Notes: generated from the letters alone by a model not told the origin. DNA of 64,000 nucleotides from Chryseobacterium edaphi (GCF_025628985.1 NZ_JAOTEM010000005.1:124001-188000), one strand, 5' to 3'. Positions 24,277-33,593 are shown, counted from the first letter of the stretch. Translations and numbers: made by a program.

Positions 24277-24692
24277 TTTTAAAATAGTTTAATTTTTTTT
24301 CACCTACTTATTTTATCTAAGTCTTCAACTGAGAAGCTTTAAACTTTCCTTTCGGAGGCAGGTTTCCGGTTTTCTTCCTGTCTTCATATTGCGCAATATA
24401 TCTTTATAAAGACTTAATATATAAGTCTTGTAATGTTATTGTTGATAAATGGCAGTTCTGATAAATTAAAGGAAGCCATTTGTGTTTTTAGGAGGTCGAA
24501 AATAAAGTTTATTTTTCAACAAACAATGAGAAATTGTAAATATTTTACATTCTTTGTTTTTTTTAGGTGAAATTATCTCTATTCAGCGATGAAACTTATT
24601 TAAGTGTTAAATTTTTAAGAAAATAAGGATTCTTAGATTTATACAGTCTCTTATTTCTTTGTTTTAATATATTTGCAATTCACATTTCAATT
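24277..24692. other. 416-base gap with palindromes between divergent genes
   Basis: It contains a 14-bp perfect palindrome ATATTGCGCAATAT (24386-24399), a dyad AAGACTTA / TAAGTCTT (24409-24429), pyrimidine- and GG-rich words near 24345-24380 that could fold on the minus strand, and the gpsA promoter box. No gene is seen. Confidence 0.5.
24668..24675 (+). promoter_or_regulatory. -7 box of gpsA
   Basis: TATATTTG matches TAnnTTTG, 17 bases before the ATG at 24693. The -33 element is not clear. Confidence 0.5.
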
Positions 24693-25733
24693 ATGGCGAA
24701 AAAGAAAACAATTTCAGAATCTTCAAACTCAAAAAAGGCTAAAAACGACACTTGCGTAGGTGTTGTAGGAAGCGGAAGTTTCGCAACAGCAATCGTGAAA
24801 ATGCTTGTTGAGAACTGTAAAACCGTGCATTGGTGCGTGAGAAGTGAATTCGTGAAAGGTGCTATTGAACTTCGCGGTCACAACCCGACTTATCTTACCG
24901 CAGTTAATTTTAATCTTAAAAACTTAAAGCTTACAACAGATATTAACGAACTTGTTTCAGCTTGTGATGTCGTGGTTTTGGCGACTCCATCGATTTATTT
25001 GTCAGATACAATGGATAAAATGACTTGTGAATACAAAGACAAAATTTTTGTTTCCGCGATCAAAGGGATTATTCCTAAAGTAAATGATGTTGTGGCACAT
25101 TATCTGAAAGAAGAATTTCAAATCGGTTTCAGAAACCAAGCAGTGATTGCAGGACCTTGTCACGCAGAAGAGGTTGCAATGGAAAGACTTTCTTATCTTA
25201 CGGTTGCGACTGTAGAAGATGACACTTCAGATAAATTGGTTGAGATTTTCAACTCAGATTTTATTAAAGTAAATTCGAGCAAAGATATTTTGGGGAATGA
25301 ATACAGTGCAATTCTAAAAAATATTTTCGCCATCGGAGCAGGAATTGCAAGTGGTTTAGGTTACGGAGACAACTTTACAGCTGTTTTTGTATCTAACGCC
25401 ATTCGTGAAATGGAAACATTTCTTGAAGCGATTTATGAAGCTCCTAGAGATGTCAACGAGAGCGCGTATTTGGGAGATTTATTGGTTACTGCATATTCAT
25501 TATTCTCAAGAAATAGAAACTTAGGAAACCTCATCGGAAAAGGGTATACTGTAAAATCTGCCATTCAGTCGATGAATATGGTTGCAGAAGGATATTACGC
25601 AGCTGATTCTATTTACAAAACGGCAAAACAGAAAAATCTTGAATTACCCATCATTGACACGATTTATGCGATTTTATATGAAGGTAAAAACGCAGAGAAA
25701 CAGTTCAAAAAACTGACTGCAAAATTGAATTAA
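24693..25733 (+). CDS. gpsA: NAD(P)-dependent glycerol-3-phosphate dehydrogenase
   Basis: The 346-residue enzyme reduces dihydroxyacetone phosphate to sn-glycerol 3-phosphate for phospholipid synthesis in the cytoplasm. A Lys-rich tail of about 20 residues precedes the Rossmann motif GVVGSGSFATAIV (23-35). Family signatures are present: the SAIKGI strand (about 115-120), AGPCHAEEV (about 154-162) and the substrate-binding helix NEYSAILKNIFAIGAG with catalytic Lys near 209, then SNAIREME. Length is normal. It is a single-gene unit between its promoter and terminator. Confidence 0.95.
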   Translation: MAKKKTISESSNSKKAKNDTCVGVVGSGSFATAIVKMLVENCKTVHWCVRSEFVKGAIELRGHNPTYLTAVNFNLKNLKLTTDINELVSACDVVVLATPSIYLSDTMDKMTCEYKDKIFVSAIKGIIPKVNDVVAHYLKEEFQIGFRNQAVIAGPCHAEEVAMERLSYLTVATVEDDTSDKLVEIFNSDFIKVNSSKDILGNEYSAILKNIFAIGAGIASGLGYGDNFTAVFVSNAIREMETFLEAIYEAPRDVNESAYLGDLLVTAYSLFSRNRNLGNLIGKGYTVKSAIQSMNMVAEGYYAADSIYKTAKQKNLELPIIDTIYAILYEGKNAEKQFKKLTAKLN

Positions 25734-25760
25734 GTTTGTAGAAAATTAAGATATAGAAAG

Positions 25761-25791
25761 ACATCAGTAAATTATTTGCTGGTGTTTTTTT
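25761..25791 (+). terminator. terminator of gpsA
   Basis: ACATCAGTAAAT / ATTTGCTGGTGT with two wobble pairs, followed by seven T residues. Confidence 0.8.
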
Positions 25792-26103
25792 ATGTCTAAA
25801 TGTTTTTATGGTCAATAAATTTGAATTTAATTCATCGTTTTACTTTGATAAGCGTAGCGGCTTTGTGTATCTTGAAAATATACGCAATCCGATTAAAAAA
25901 AAGCTTTGTTTGCCTTTGCGATAGAAAACAGATATCATTTCGTTTATTTTTTAAAAGTCAATTTATATGTAAAATCTGCAAAATCCGTTCAATCTGCGAG
26001 AGAGATAATTTCAAAAATTCAAAACAAAATTTACCGTGTTAAAAATCATTAAACACCCATTTAATAAAAAACTTTTCCCGAAATTCGTAGTAAATTTAAT
26101 GGA
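25792..26103. repeat. intergenic stretch rich in TTTGCG and AATCTGC words
   Basis: Words such as GCTTTGTTTGCCTTTGCG (about 25903-25920), AAAATCTGCAAAATCCG and AATCTGCGAGAGA (25971-26003) recall the stretch at 14479-14545. They look like degenerate dispersed repeats. No gene or firm promoter is seen. Confidence 0.45.
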
Positions 26104-27609
26104 ATGCCGAATACAATTTTAAGCAGAACACCAAAACCAAAATATGATGTTGTTTTAATCGGAGGCGGAATTATGAGTGCCACTTTAGCAACATTGCTTC
26201 ACGAATTTGATCCAAATTTAAATATAGCTATCTTCGAAAGACTCGGAAGGTTTGCCAAAGAAAGTACGGCTGCCTGGAATAATGCAGGAACAGGACATTC
26301 AGCATTTTGTGAGCTGAATTATACTCCCGAAAACGAAGACGGAACCGTCGATATTTCGAAAGCAGAAAAAATCGCTGAACAGTTTGAAATTTCAAAACAA
26401 TTCTGGTCATATCTGATCGATAAAAAATATATTTCGAATCCTTCAGATTTTATTAATTCTTGCGCACACATGAGTTTGGTATTTGGTGAAAAAGACTCTG
26501 AATATCTCAAAAAACGTCATGACGCAATGAAAGATTCTCCTTTATTCTCTGATATGGAGTTTTCTACCGATCATGACCAACTGAGAGAATGGATTCCTTT
26601 GGTAATGAGCAAAAGAAACGAAGCCGAAGTTCTCGCTGCCACAAAAATGGATTTGGGTACCGACGTCAATTTTGGAAGTTTAACCCGGAAAATGGGAAGA
26701 CATTTGTTGGAAGATTCAAATGTTGAGGTTTTTCTTTATCATGAAGTGAAAGATATCGATCCGAGAAACGACGGAAAGTGGGAAATGAAGGTGAAAGACA
26801 GAATTCACAGTCACAAACAGGAAGTTGTTGCAGATTTTGTTTTTATCGGAGCGGGAGGTTACGCATTGCCGCTACTGGAAAGTTCAGACATTAAAGAAAG
26901 TGAAGGTTACGGAGGTTTTCCGGTTTCGGGAGAATGGTTGGTGACACACAATCCTGAGTTGGTAGAAAAACATCAGGCGAAAGTGTATACTCAGGCAACA
27001 GTCGATGCGCCGCCAATGTCGGTTCCACATTTGGATTTAAGAATTATTGACGGTAAAAAAGCCTTGTTGTTTGGACCGTTTGCAGGATTTTCAACTAAAT
27101 TTTTGAAAGAAGGAAATTATCTTGATTTACCTGCAAGTGTCAATACAAAAAATATAAGATCATTGTTTGGAGCTTGGTGGCATAATATTCCTCTCACAAA
27201 ATATCTGGTGCAGCAGGTTGCGATGACGAAAGCTCAGAGAATTCAGCATTTAAGGGAGTTTGTAAAAGATGCCAAAGAAGAAGATTGGGAATTGAAAGTT
27301 GCCGGACAGAGAGTTCAGGTTATCAAAAGAGACGGAAAACAAGGCGGGAAACTTGAGTTCGGAACAGAAGTCGTGGTTAATAAACAAGGGACAATTGCAT
27401 CTTTGTTAGGCGCTTCTCCGGGAGCTTCCACAGCAGTTTTTGCAATGGTCAATGTTCTTGAAAAATGTTTCCCGGAAAAAATAAATGGGGAATGGAGAGA
27501 AAAATTATTGGAAATGATTCCATCTTACGGTCAGAAATTAGCTGACAATCGTGAACTTACCGAAAAAGTAAGAGCATACAGCAAAGAAAAATTAGAACTC
27601 AAACATTAA
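26104..27609 (+). CDS. mqo: malate:quinone oxidoreductase
   Basis: The 501-residue FAD enzyme oxidises malate to oxaloacetate and passes electrons to the quinone pool at the inner membrane, serving the TCA cycle in place of or alongside NAD malate dehydrogenase. The FAD-binding motif VLIGGGIMSATLA is at about 17-29, followed by ERLGRFAKESTAAWNNAGTGHSA-type family residues at about 45-67 and the C-terminal FAD contact LLGASPGASTAVFAM (about 437-451). Length agrees with the family. The repeat-rich leader contains no clear promoter. Assignment is firm. Confidence 0.95.
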   Translation: MPNTILSRTPKPKYDVVLIGGGIMSATLATLLHEFDPNLNIAIFERLGRFAKESTAAWNNAGTGHSAFCELNYTPENEDGTVDISKAEKIAEQFEISKQFWSYLIDKKYISNPSDFINSCAHMSLVFGEKDSEYLKKRHDAMKDSPLFSDMEFSTDHDQLREWIPLVMSKRNEAEVLAATKMDLGTDVNFGSLTRKMGRHLLEDSNVEVFLYHEVKDIDPRNDGKWEMKVKDRIHSHKQEVVADFVFIGAGGYALPLLESSDIKESEGYGGFPVSGEWLVTHNPELVEKHQAKVYTQATVDAPPMSVPHLDLRIIDGKKALLFGPFAGFSTKFLKEGNYLDLPASVNTKNIRSLFGAWWHNIPLTKYLVQQVAMTKAQRIQHLREFVKDAKEEDWELKVAGQRVQVIKRDGKQGGKLEFGTEVVVNKQGTIASLLGASPGASTAVFAMVNVLEKCFPEKINGEWREKLLEMIPSYGQKLADNRELTEKVRAYSKEKLELKH

Positions 27610-27613
27610 AATA

Positions 27614-27690
27614 TAAGTAATGAGTAATGGGCAATAAGTAATTAGACAGCGCTGAAAAATTACCGATTACCTATTACTCATTACCCATCA
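27614..27690. repeat. hairpin-forming intergenic repeat
   Basis: AAGTAATGAGTAATGGGC and its near inverse ATTACTCATTACCC flank an AT-rich centre (AATTAGACAGCGCTGAAAAATT). The two arms could pair over about 25 bases. It fills the gap between mqo and the next gene. Confidence 0.65.
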
Positions 27691-27693
27691 ATC

Positions 27694-28092
27694 ATGGAAG
27701 AAGTAATCGTAAAACCCATTATCGCAAAAGAATTGCTGGAATCTCTTCAGACGAAAATTGAAGAAGAGAAACAGGTGATCGTGCATTGCTGTTTTCCGGC
27801 ATCGCCGTTTTTGGGAAATCTCATCAGAATCTGGAATACGACTTACCTTTTAGACAACACTTCAAGCCACAAAAGTAAATTGATTCATGCGGAAAATATT
27901 ACCATTTATCCAAATTGGACGGCGGTTCCTTTTATGAGAGATTTTTGGTTTACTTTAATCTTTTCAGGTCTTCCAAAAGATTGTACAAGCTTTGATTTTA
28001 AAGAAATCATTCCTGAAGAAGGAGGATTTTTTGTGAAATCAATTAAAAGAAACGGATCAGATATTTACAGAATTAAAATCTCAGAAGATTAA
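27694..28092 (+). CDS. conserved hypothetical protein
   Basis: The 132-residue soluble protein has no signal peptide or membrane segment. A VIVHCCFPAS strand (about 29-38) with two Cys, an IRIWNTTYLL segment, and NWTAVPFMRDFWFTLIFSG (about 73-91) are notable. I recall related proteins from Bacteroidota without function. Its last base is the first base of the next start (TAATG), so it is coupled to the DUF1684 gene. Its job may be tied to that protein; no function is claimed. Confidence 0.7.
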   Translation: MEEVIVKPIIAKELLESLQTKIEEEKQVIVHCCFPASPFLGNLIRIWNTTYLLDNTSSHKSKLIHAENITIYPNWTAVPFMRDFWFTLIFSGLPKDCTSFDFKEIIPEEGGFFVKSIKRNGSDIYRIKISED

Positions 28093-28718
28093 TGAAAAAG
28101 CACCTATTATTTTTACTATTACTGTTTCCGGTTTTCATGTTTTCTCAGAAAAATAAACAACAGTCTAGAGAAATTCAGGAAATCAAAAAGTTTCAGTCAG
28201 ATTTAAATAGAGAATATTTAGATCCCAAAGAAACACCTTTGAGAGAAGATAATTTTACCAAATTCAAACAACATCCGTTCTTTCCTATTGATTTAAAATA
28301 CAGAGTTACTGCCAATTTTATTAAAACTGAAAATCCACAACCTTTTGATTTGCCGACATCTTCAGGAAAAACAAAATCACATCAGGAATTTGGGAAAGCA
28401 ACTTTTACTTTAGATGGAAAACCGTATACTTTAACGATTTACCAAAGTTTAGATTTAATGAAAAAAGAAGAATATAAAGACTATCTATTTCTTCCTTTTC
28501 GAGATGAAACCAACAAAAAAGAAACTTACGGCGGTGGAAAATATATGGATCTGAAAATTCCAACAGGAAACACCATTGTTTTGGATTTTAACCAATCGTA
28601 TCAACCTTTCTGCGCCTACAATGCTTACGATTACAATTGTCCGATTGTTCCTGAAGAAAACAAACTGCCTGTAGAAATACGAGCAGGAGTAATGTACGAA
28701 GATATTTATCATCATTAA
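28092..28718 (+). CDS. DUF1684 family secreted protein
   Basis: The 208-residue protein has a signal peptide (MKKHLLFLLLLFPVFMF). The mature part matches DUF1684: a FKQHPFFPID segment (about 57-66), FGKATFTLDGKPYTLTIYQ (about 97-115), and the family's final FNQSYQPFCAYNAYDYNCPI block near 173-192. The fold is beta-rich; function is unknown and probably in the envelope. It starts at the stop of the 132-residue gene and lies 3 bases before the acetyltransferase gene, so the three form an operon. Confidence 0.85.
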   Translation: MKKHLLFLLLLFPVFMFSQKNKQQSREIQEIKKFQSDLNREYLDPKETPLREDNFTKFKQHPFFPIDLKYRVTANFIKTENPQPFDLPTSSGKTKSHQEFGKATFTLDGKPYTLTIYQSLDLMKKEEYKDYLFLPFRDETNKKETYGGGKYMDLKIPTGNTIVLDFNQSYQPFCAYNAYDYNCPIVPEENKLPVEIRAGVMYEDIYHH

Positions 28719-28720
28719 AT

Positions 28721-29203
28721 ATGACCGAGTTAAAATTTTATCAGCCTGAAAATTTATCAGAACTTGATTATGTTTTAGATGAAATTCAGTCACAGTTTAC
28801 AGCTACAGCAAAGCAATCGTTAGAGAAAATTGAGGAAAGAAATCTAAGTGGAGATTTTTTCGCCTATCCAATTACGATTTTTCACGACGAGAAAATAGTC
28901 GGATTTTTTGTGTTAGATTTTGGTGAAGATAAATTTGATCTCACAGAAAATCAGGATTCAGTTTTAATTCGTTCATTATCAGTAAACCCAAATTTTCAGG
29001 GAAAAGGTGTCGGAAAATCAGCAATGATTGAAGTTGATTATTATATAAAAGAGCATTTCTCAGATTGTAACGAAATTGTTTTAGCTGTAAACGAAAAGAA
29101 TATATCTGCTTTCCAGCTTTATATTGCGACAGGATATGTGTATGACGGTAAAATGAGAGAAGGCAGAAGCGGATCACAATTTTTGATGTCTAAAAAACTT
29201 TAG
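28721..29203 (+). CDS. GNAT family N-acetyltransferase
   Basis: The 160-residue protein is a GNAT acetyltransferase. The acetyl-CoA pyrophosphate loop is NFQGKGVGKSAM (about 90-101), after the SLSVNP strand, and the final strand-loop NEKNISAFQLYIATGYVYDG (about 125-144) is typical. Substrate unknown. It is the last gene of the three-gene operon with DUF1684. Confidence 0.88.
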   Translation: MTELKFYQPENLSELDYVLDEIQSQFTATAKQSLEKIEERNLSGDFFAYPITIFHDEKIVGFFVLDFGEDKFDLTENQDSVLIRSLSVNPNFQGKGVGKSAMIEVDYYIKEHFSDCNEIVLAVNEKNISAFQLYIATGYVYDGKMREGRSGSQFLMSKKL

Positions 29204-29274
29204 AATAATTAAATCAAATTTCCAGTTTGGCTTAATACTTTCAGTTTGATTTTAATACTATTGAAACATACACT

Positions 29275-30084
29275 ATGGAAGTATCATTAAAAAATCAGGT
29301 CGCCATTATCACCGGTGCATCAAGCGGAATTGGAACAGGAATTGCCAAATCGATTGCCGAAGCTGGAGCAACAGTCATCATCAATCATTCTTCAGAAAAA
29401 TCTCACGAAAGCGCACAGGAAGTCTTAAAGGAAATCACCGAAGCAGGAGGAAGCGGAATCACTTATCAATGTGATGTTTCCAAGGAAGATGAGGTTGTCA
29501 AAATGTTCCAAGATGTCATTGCAAAATTTGGAACAGTCGATATTCTGGTCAACAATGCCGGAATTCAAAAAGATGCAAAGTTTACGGAAATGACTTTAGA
29601 TGACTGGAATACAGTAATGGGAGTCAATCTTACCGGACAATTTCTCTGCTCAAGAGAAGCCATCAAAGAATTTCTAAGACGCGGAATCGATACTTCACGT
29701 TCTGTCGCTTGCGGGAAAATCATTCATATCAGTTCGGTTCACGAAATTATTCCTTGGGCGGGTCATGCCAATTATGCAGCAAGTAAAGGAGCTATCAAAA
29801 TGCTGATGCAGACTTTGGCGCAGGAGTTTGGCGCAGATAAAATCCGGGTGAATTCTATAGGACCAGGAGCTATTCAAACTCCGATCAATAAAGAAGCCTG
29901 GGAAACAAAAGATGCATTAAACTCTTTGCTCGATCTCATTCCTTATAACAGAATCGGACAGCCAAAAGATATCGGAAATTTGGCAGCTTTTTTAGCAAGT
30001 GATCTTGCGGATTATATTTCCGGAGCGAGTATTTTCGTTGACGGCGGAATGACCAGTCTGGAAAGTTTCTCTTCGGGAGGATAA
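29275..30084 (+). CDS. SDR family oxidoreductase, glucose 1-dehydrogenase-like
   Basis: The 269-residue classical SDR enzyme carries the cofactor motif TGASSGIGTGIA (about 13-24), the structural NNAGI (about 91-95), catalytic Ser in HISSVHE (about 150-156) and YAASKGA (Tyr and Lys, about 163-169). The extra charged stretch after NHSSEKS and the end QPKDIGNLAAFLASD with a DYISGASIFVDGG tail are close to glucose 1-dehydrogenases of the SDR family. It lies upstream of a glucosidase gene, a common flavobacterial pair, suggesting work on glucose released by that enzyme. The specific substrate is inferred. Confidence 0.87.
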   Translation: MEVSLKNQVAIITGASSGIGTGIAKSIAEAGATVIINHSSEKSHESAQEVLKEITEAGGSGITYQCDVSKEDEVVKMFQDVIAKFGTVDILVNNAGIQKDAKFTEMTLDDWNTVMGVNLTGQFLCSREAIKEFLRRGIDTSRSVACGKIIHISSVHEIIPWAGHANYAASKGAIKMLMQTLAQEFGADKIRVNSIGPGAIQTPINKEAWETKDALNSLLDLIPYNRIGQPKDIGNLAAFLASDLADYISGASIFVDGGMTSLESFSSGG

Positions 30085-30191
30085 GAAAAGTCAATTGTCA
30101 GAAGTGAATTTACTTTGTTTGTCAATTTTTTATTCAAAGCAATTTATCTCAAAGCAAAATCGATCTTATTATTTATTTAATTTTGAAAATT

Positions 30192-30226
30192 AACCGTTGA
30201 CTTGCAAAGCAAAATTGACTATTCAC
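30192..30226. repeat. dispersed repeat, ATTCACCATT family, copy 2
   Basis: AACCGTTGACTTGCAAAGC with AAAATTGACTATTCAC is a variant of the sequence at 16407-16447, again just before a gene. Confidence 0.6.
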
Positions 30227-30244
30227 TATAATCATCAATAAATT

Positions 30245-32896
30245 ATGAAGGAAAAGGAAAGGATTTCAGATGTTTCCTGGAAAAAATGGGGACCTTACGT
30301 AAGCAACCGCGAGTGGGGATTGGTGCGTGAAGATTACAGTGCAGACGGAGATGCCTGGAACTACACCAATCATGATACGGCTGAAGCAAAAACGTACAGA
30401 TGGGGAGAGGAAGCAATATGTGGAATTTGTGATGATCTACAGAAACTGGTTTTCTCAGTCGGTTTTTGGAATAAAAAAGATAAAATGGTGAAAGAACGTT
30501 TCTTTGGTCTGTCAAACGGACAGGGAAACCACGGCGAAGATGTTAAAGAATATTTTTATTACCTCGATTCTACTCCGACCCATTCTTACATGAAGATGTT
30601 GTACAAATATCCTCAAAATGCTTTTCCATACGATGATTTAGTAAAAACCAACTCAGAAAGAAGCAAAGAAGAACCGGAGTATGAGCTGATCGACACCGGA
30701 ATTTTTGATCAGAATGAATACTTCGATATTTTCATTGAATATGCAAAGGAAAGTCAGAATGATATTTTAGTAAAATTGACGATTATCAACAAATCTGAAA
30801 ATCAGGCTTCATTGATCATACTACCGACAATCTGGTTTAGAAATACATGGAATTGGGGTTATGATAATTACAAACCGCATTTGAGTTCGGAAGAATCGAC
30901 AAATATAAAAGTCAGCTATAAAGATGTAGAAATTAAAAATCTATATGCGAAAAATTCTTTAAACGCTTTATTCTGCGAAAATGAAACCAATAATGAAAGG
31001 CTTCATCAATCTCCAAATCAAGCAAAATACTGTAAAGACGGTATTAACGATTTTATCATCAATGGAAATGCATCATCGGTCAATCCTCAAGATATTGGGA
31101 CAAAAGCGTCTTTTTTAATTGATGAAAATTTTAATGCCAAAGAAATAAAAACTTTTGAATTCAGGCTTTCTGACAAAGATTTAATTAATCCATTTGGAAA
31201 TTTTGATGAAATATTTGATTCAAGAAAAATAGAAGCAGATGAATTTTATGCAGATGTTCAGGACGGAATTGAAACGGATGATGAAAAATTGGTTCAGAGG
31301 CAGGCTTTTGCAGGAATGCTTTGGAATAAAATGTATTATCATTATAATGTCGATAAATGGTTAAAAGGAGATCCTGCTCAACCGAAACCTCCAAAATCCA
31401 GAGAAAACATCCGAAATTTTGACTGGAAGCAACTCAACAACGAGCACATTATTTCTATGCCCGACAAGTGGGAATATCCTTGGTATGCAACGTGGGATTT
31501 AGCCTTTCATACGATTAGTTTTTCGCTCATCGATCCTGATTTTGCTAAATATCAGCTTAAACTTTTCCTTTTTGAATGGTATATGCATCCCAACGGACAG
31601 CTTCCGGCGTATGAATGGAACTTAAGTGATGTGAATCCGCCGGTTCATGCATGGGCTGTTTTCAGAGTATTTAAAATCGATGAATATCTCAAAGGTAAAA
31701 CTGATCTGGAATTTCTTGAAAGTGCTTTTCAAAAGCTTTTGATGAATTTCACATGGTGGGTCAACAAAAAAGACAATAACGGAAACAATATTTTTGAAGG
31801 CGGATTTCTGGGACTTGACAACATCGGGGTTTTCGACCGAAATACCAAACTTCCGAATGGCGAACATCTCGAACAGTCAGACGGAACGAGCTGGATGGCA
31901 ATGTTTGCGCTTAATATGATGAGGATTGCTTTAGAACTCGCTCAATATAACAGAGTTTATGAAGAGATGGCCACTAAATTTTTTGAACATTTTCTTTACA
32001 TTGCTAATGCTTTGGATAATATGGGGGAAGAACATTTCAGCCTTTGGGACGAGGAAGATGAGTTTTTCTATGATGCAATTTCTTCGGGCGATGGTGAAAA
32101 TAAATTTTTAAAACTGAGAACGATCGTAGGATTGATTCCGATGTTTGCTGTTGAGGTGATTGACGATGAAATGATAGAAAAACTTCCCAATTTTAAAAGC
32201 AGAATGAAATGGATTTTAGAAAATAAACCTGAACTTGCCGCCTTGGTTTCGCATTGGGAAGTAAAAGGTGAAGATTCAAAACATTTGCTTTCTCTTCTGC
32301 GTGGACACCGTTTAAAAAGATTGTTGAGCAGAATGCTTAATCCAGATGAATTTTTGAGTGACTATGGTGTTCGTGCCTTATCAAAAGAATATGAAGATAA
32401 TCCTTACGAATTAAATTTAAACGGAACCGATTACTCGGTAAAATATACTCCTGCAGAAAGTGACAGCGCACTTTTCGGAGGAAACAGCAATTGGAGAGGT
32501 CCAGTTTGGTTTCCTGTTAATTTTTTAATTATTGAAAGCCTGCAGCGTTTTTTCTTTTATTACAGTCCCGATTTTATGGTTGAATATCCTACAGGAAGCG
32601 GAAATTATTCAAACTTAGATCAAATTGCAGATGCTTTAGGTAAAAGACTGTCTCAATTATTTTTGAAAGATGAAAATGGAAACCGACCTTTTAACGGACA
32701 ATATCCAAGATTTCAGACAGATCCTGATTTTAAAGATTACATTTTGTTTTATGAATATTTTCACGGCGACAACGGTCGTGGAGTAGGATCTTCCCACCAA
32801 ACAGGATGGACTGGTTTGATCGCGAAAATTCTTCAGCCAAGATTTACAAAAAAAGAAATCGCAAAAGCTGAAACTGAAATGCCGAAAGATTGCTGA
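30245..32896 (+). CDS. GH63-like glucosidase (MGH1-type)
   Basis: The 883-residue protein matches bacterial GH63/mannosylglycerate-hydrolase-type enzymes with an (alpha/alpha)6 barrel. The start WKKWGPYVSNREWGLVREDY (about 11-30) and the HGEDVKEYFYYLD segment (about 97-109) define the N-terminal part; the catalytic barrel begins near 390 with WDLAFHTI and PNGQLPAYEWNLSD (acidic residues). No signal peptide, so it is cytoplasmic. It probably cuts glucosyl-glycerate, trehalose-type or short alpha-glucosides; the exact substrate is not shown. The SDR gene upstream suggests a glucose-processing pair. It runs tail to tail with recO. Confidence 0.85.
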   Translation: MKEKERISDVSWKKWGPYVSNREWGLVREDYSADGDAWNYTNHDTAEAKTYRWGEEAICGICDDLQKLVFSVGFWNKKDKMVKERFFGLSNGQGNHGEDVKEYFYYLDSTPTHSYMKMLYKYPQNAFPYDDLVKTNSERSKEEPEYELIDTGIFDQNEYFDIFIEYAKESQNDILVKLTIINKSENQASLIILPTIWFRNTWNWGYDNYKPHLSSEESTNIKVSYKDVEIKNLYAKNSLNALFCENETNNERLHQSPNQAKYCKDGINDFIINGNASSVNPQDIGTKASFLIDENFNAKEIKTFEFRLSDKDLINPFGNFDEIFDSRKIEADEFYADVQDGIETDDEKLVQRQAFAGMLWNKMYYHYNVDKWLKGDPAQPKPPKSRENIRNFDWKQLNNEHIISMPDKWEYPWYATWDLAFHTISFSLIDPDFAKYQLKLFLFEWYMHPNGQLPAYEWNLSDVNPPVHAWAVFRVFKIDEYLKGKTDLEFLESAFQKLLMNFTWWVNKKDNNGNNIFEGGFLGLDNIGVFDRNTKLPNGEHLEQSDGTSWMAMFALNMMRIALELAQYNRVYEEMATKFFEHFLYIANALDNMGEEHFSLWDEEDEFFYDAISSGDGENKFLKLRTIVGLIPMFAVEVIDDEMIEKLPNFKSRMKWILENKPELAALVSHWEVKGEDSKHLLSLLRGHRLKRLLSRMLNPDEFLSDYGVRALSKEYEDNPYELNLNGTDYSVKYTPAESDSALFGGNSNWRGPVWFPVNFLIIESLQRFFFYYSPDFMVEYPTGSGNYSNLDQIADALGKRLSQLFLKDENGNRPFNGQYPRFQTDPDFKDYILFYEYFHGDNGRGVGSSHQTGWTGLIAKILQPRFTKKEIAKAETEMPKDC

Positions 32897-32906
32897 TTTT
32901 TAAGAT

Positions 32907-33593
32907 TTATTCAAAAATCTGTTGAATGATTTCTAAAGAATTCGGAGTTTTAAAATCTGAAATATGGTAATGATAATACACCAGAATACTGTCCATAAAA
33001 CTTTTCCTTTTGGATGAATGGATTTTTATTTCGTATGGATCTGAAGATGAAATGATCTTTTTCCAGAACAAAGAAATTTCTTCATCAAAAAGCAAATGAG
33101 TAGAAAAAGGGGCAAAAGTTCCGGTTTCAGGATCGAGAAAATTTCCTTCGCCTAAAAGTGGTGCAACGCCCTGAATTTTTAAAATTTTAATTAAAAAGAT
33201 AAGGTGTGACTGATAATTTTTATCGTTGAGTTGATCTATAAACTCATCAATTACATAAAAAAAGATCGGATTTTTATTTTCATTTTTCAAAATTTGATTA
33301 AGAAAATCTGAAATAAAAAATACAACAGTATTGGCTTTTATATCGGTATAAACATCATGCAGATTCAGTATTTCAAGATTCGAAATAGTCTGCATACTAC
33401 CTGTTTTACCAATCCGAACCGAAAAATTTAATTTGTTTAAAGGCAGGAGAAAGGCTTTCTTCTTATTCTTTTTGGTGTAAATACCTTTTAGAAAATAAGT
33501 CTGAAAGCCTTCCTCTTCGGTAAAACAATGCAGAATTGCATCATTTTCACCATATTTTATAAACGAAAGTAAGAAACCGTTTTGGGAATTCAT
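32907..33593 (-). CDS. recO: DNA repair protein RecO
   Basis: The 228-residue protein is RecO, which with RecF and RecR loads RecA on gapped DNA in homologous repair. The N-terminal OB-fold (residues 1-80) shows FLLSFIKYGENDAILHCFTE and the following KGIYTKKNKKKAFLLPLN. The C-terminal helical part is short and has no zinc-finger Cys, as is common in Bacteroidota. The start overlaps the porZ stop by 1 base (TAATG), so the two are translationally coupled. It is the last gene of a four-gene operon. Confidence 0.9.
   Translation of the reverse strand: MNSQNGFLLSFIKYGENDAILHCFTEEEGFQTYFLKGIYTKKNKKKAFLLPLNKLNFSVRIGKTGSMQTISNLEILNLHDVYTDIKANTVVFFISDFLNQILKNENKNPIFFYVIDEFIDQLNDKNYQSHLIFLIKILKIQGVAPLLGEGNFLDPETGTFAPFSTHLLFDEEISLFWKKIISSSDPYEIKIHSSKRKSFMDSILVYYHYHISDFKTPNSLEIIQQIFE

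Noticed and set aside
24340..24400. Riboswitch-like structure upstream of the small secreted protein
   Set aside because: Pyrimidine-rich words and a palindrome are present but no known riboswitch consensus fits; left as palindromes only.
25800..26042. 80-residue plus-strand frame
   Set aside because: Sits in repeat-rich intergenic DNA after the gpsA terminator, with low-complexity composition and no start signal.
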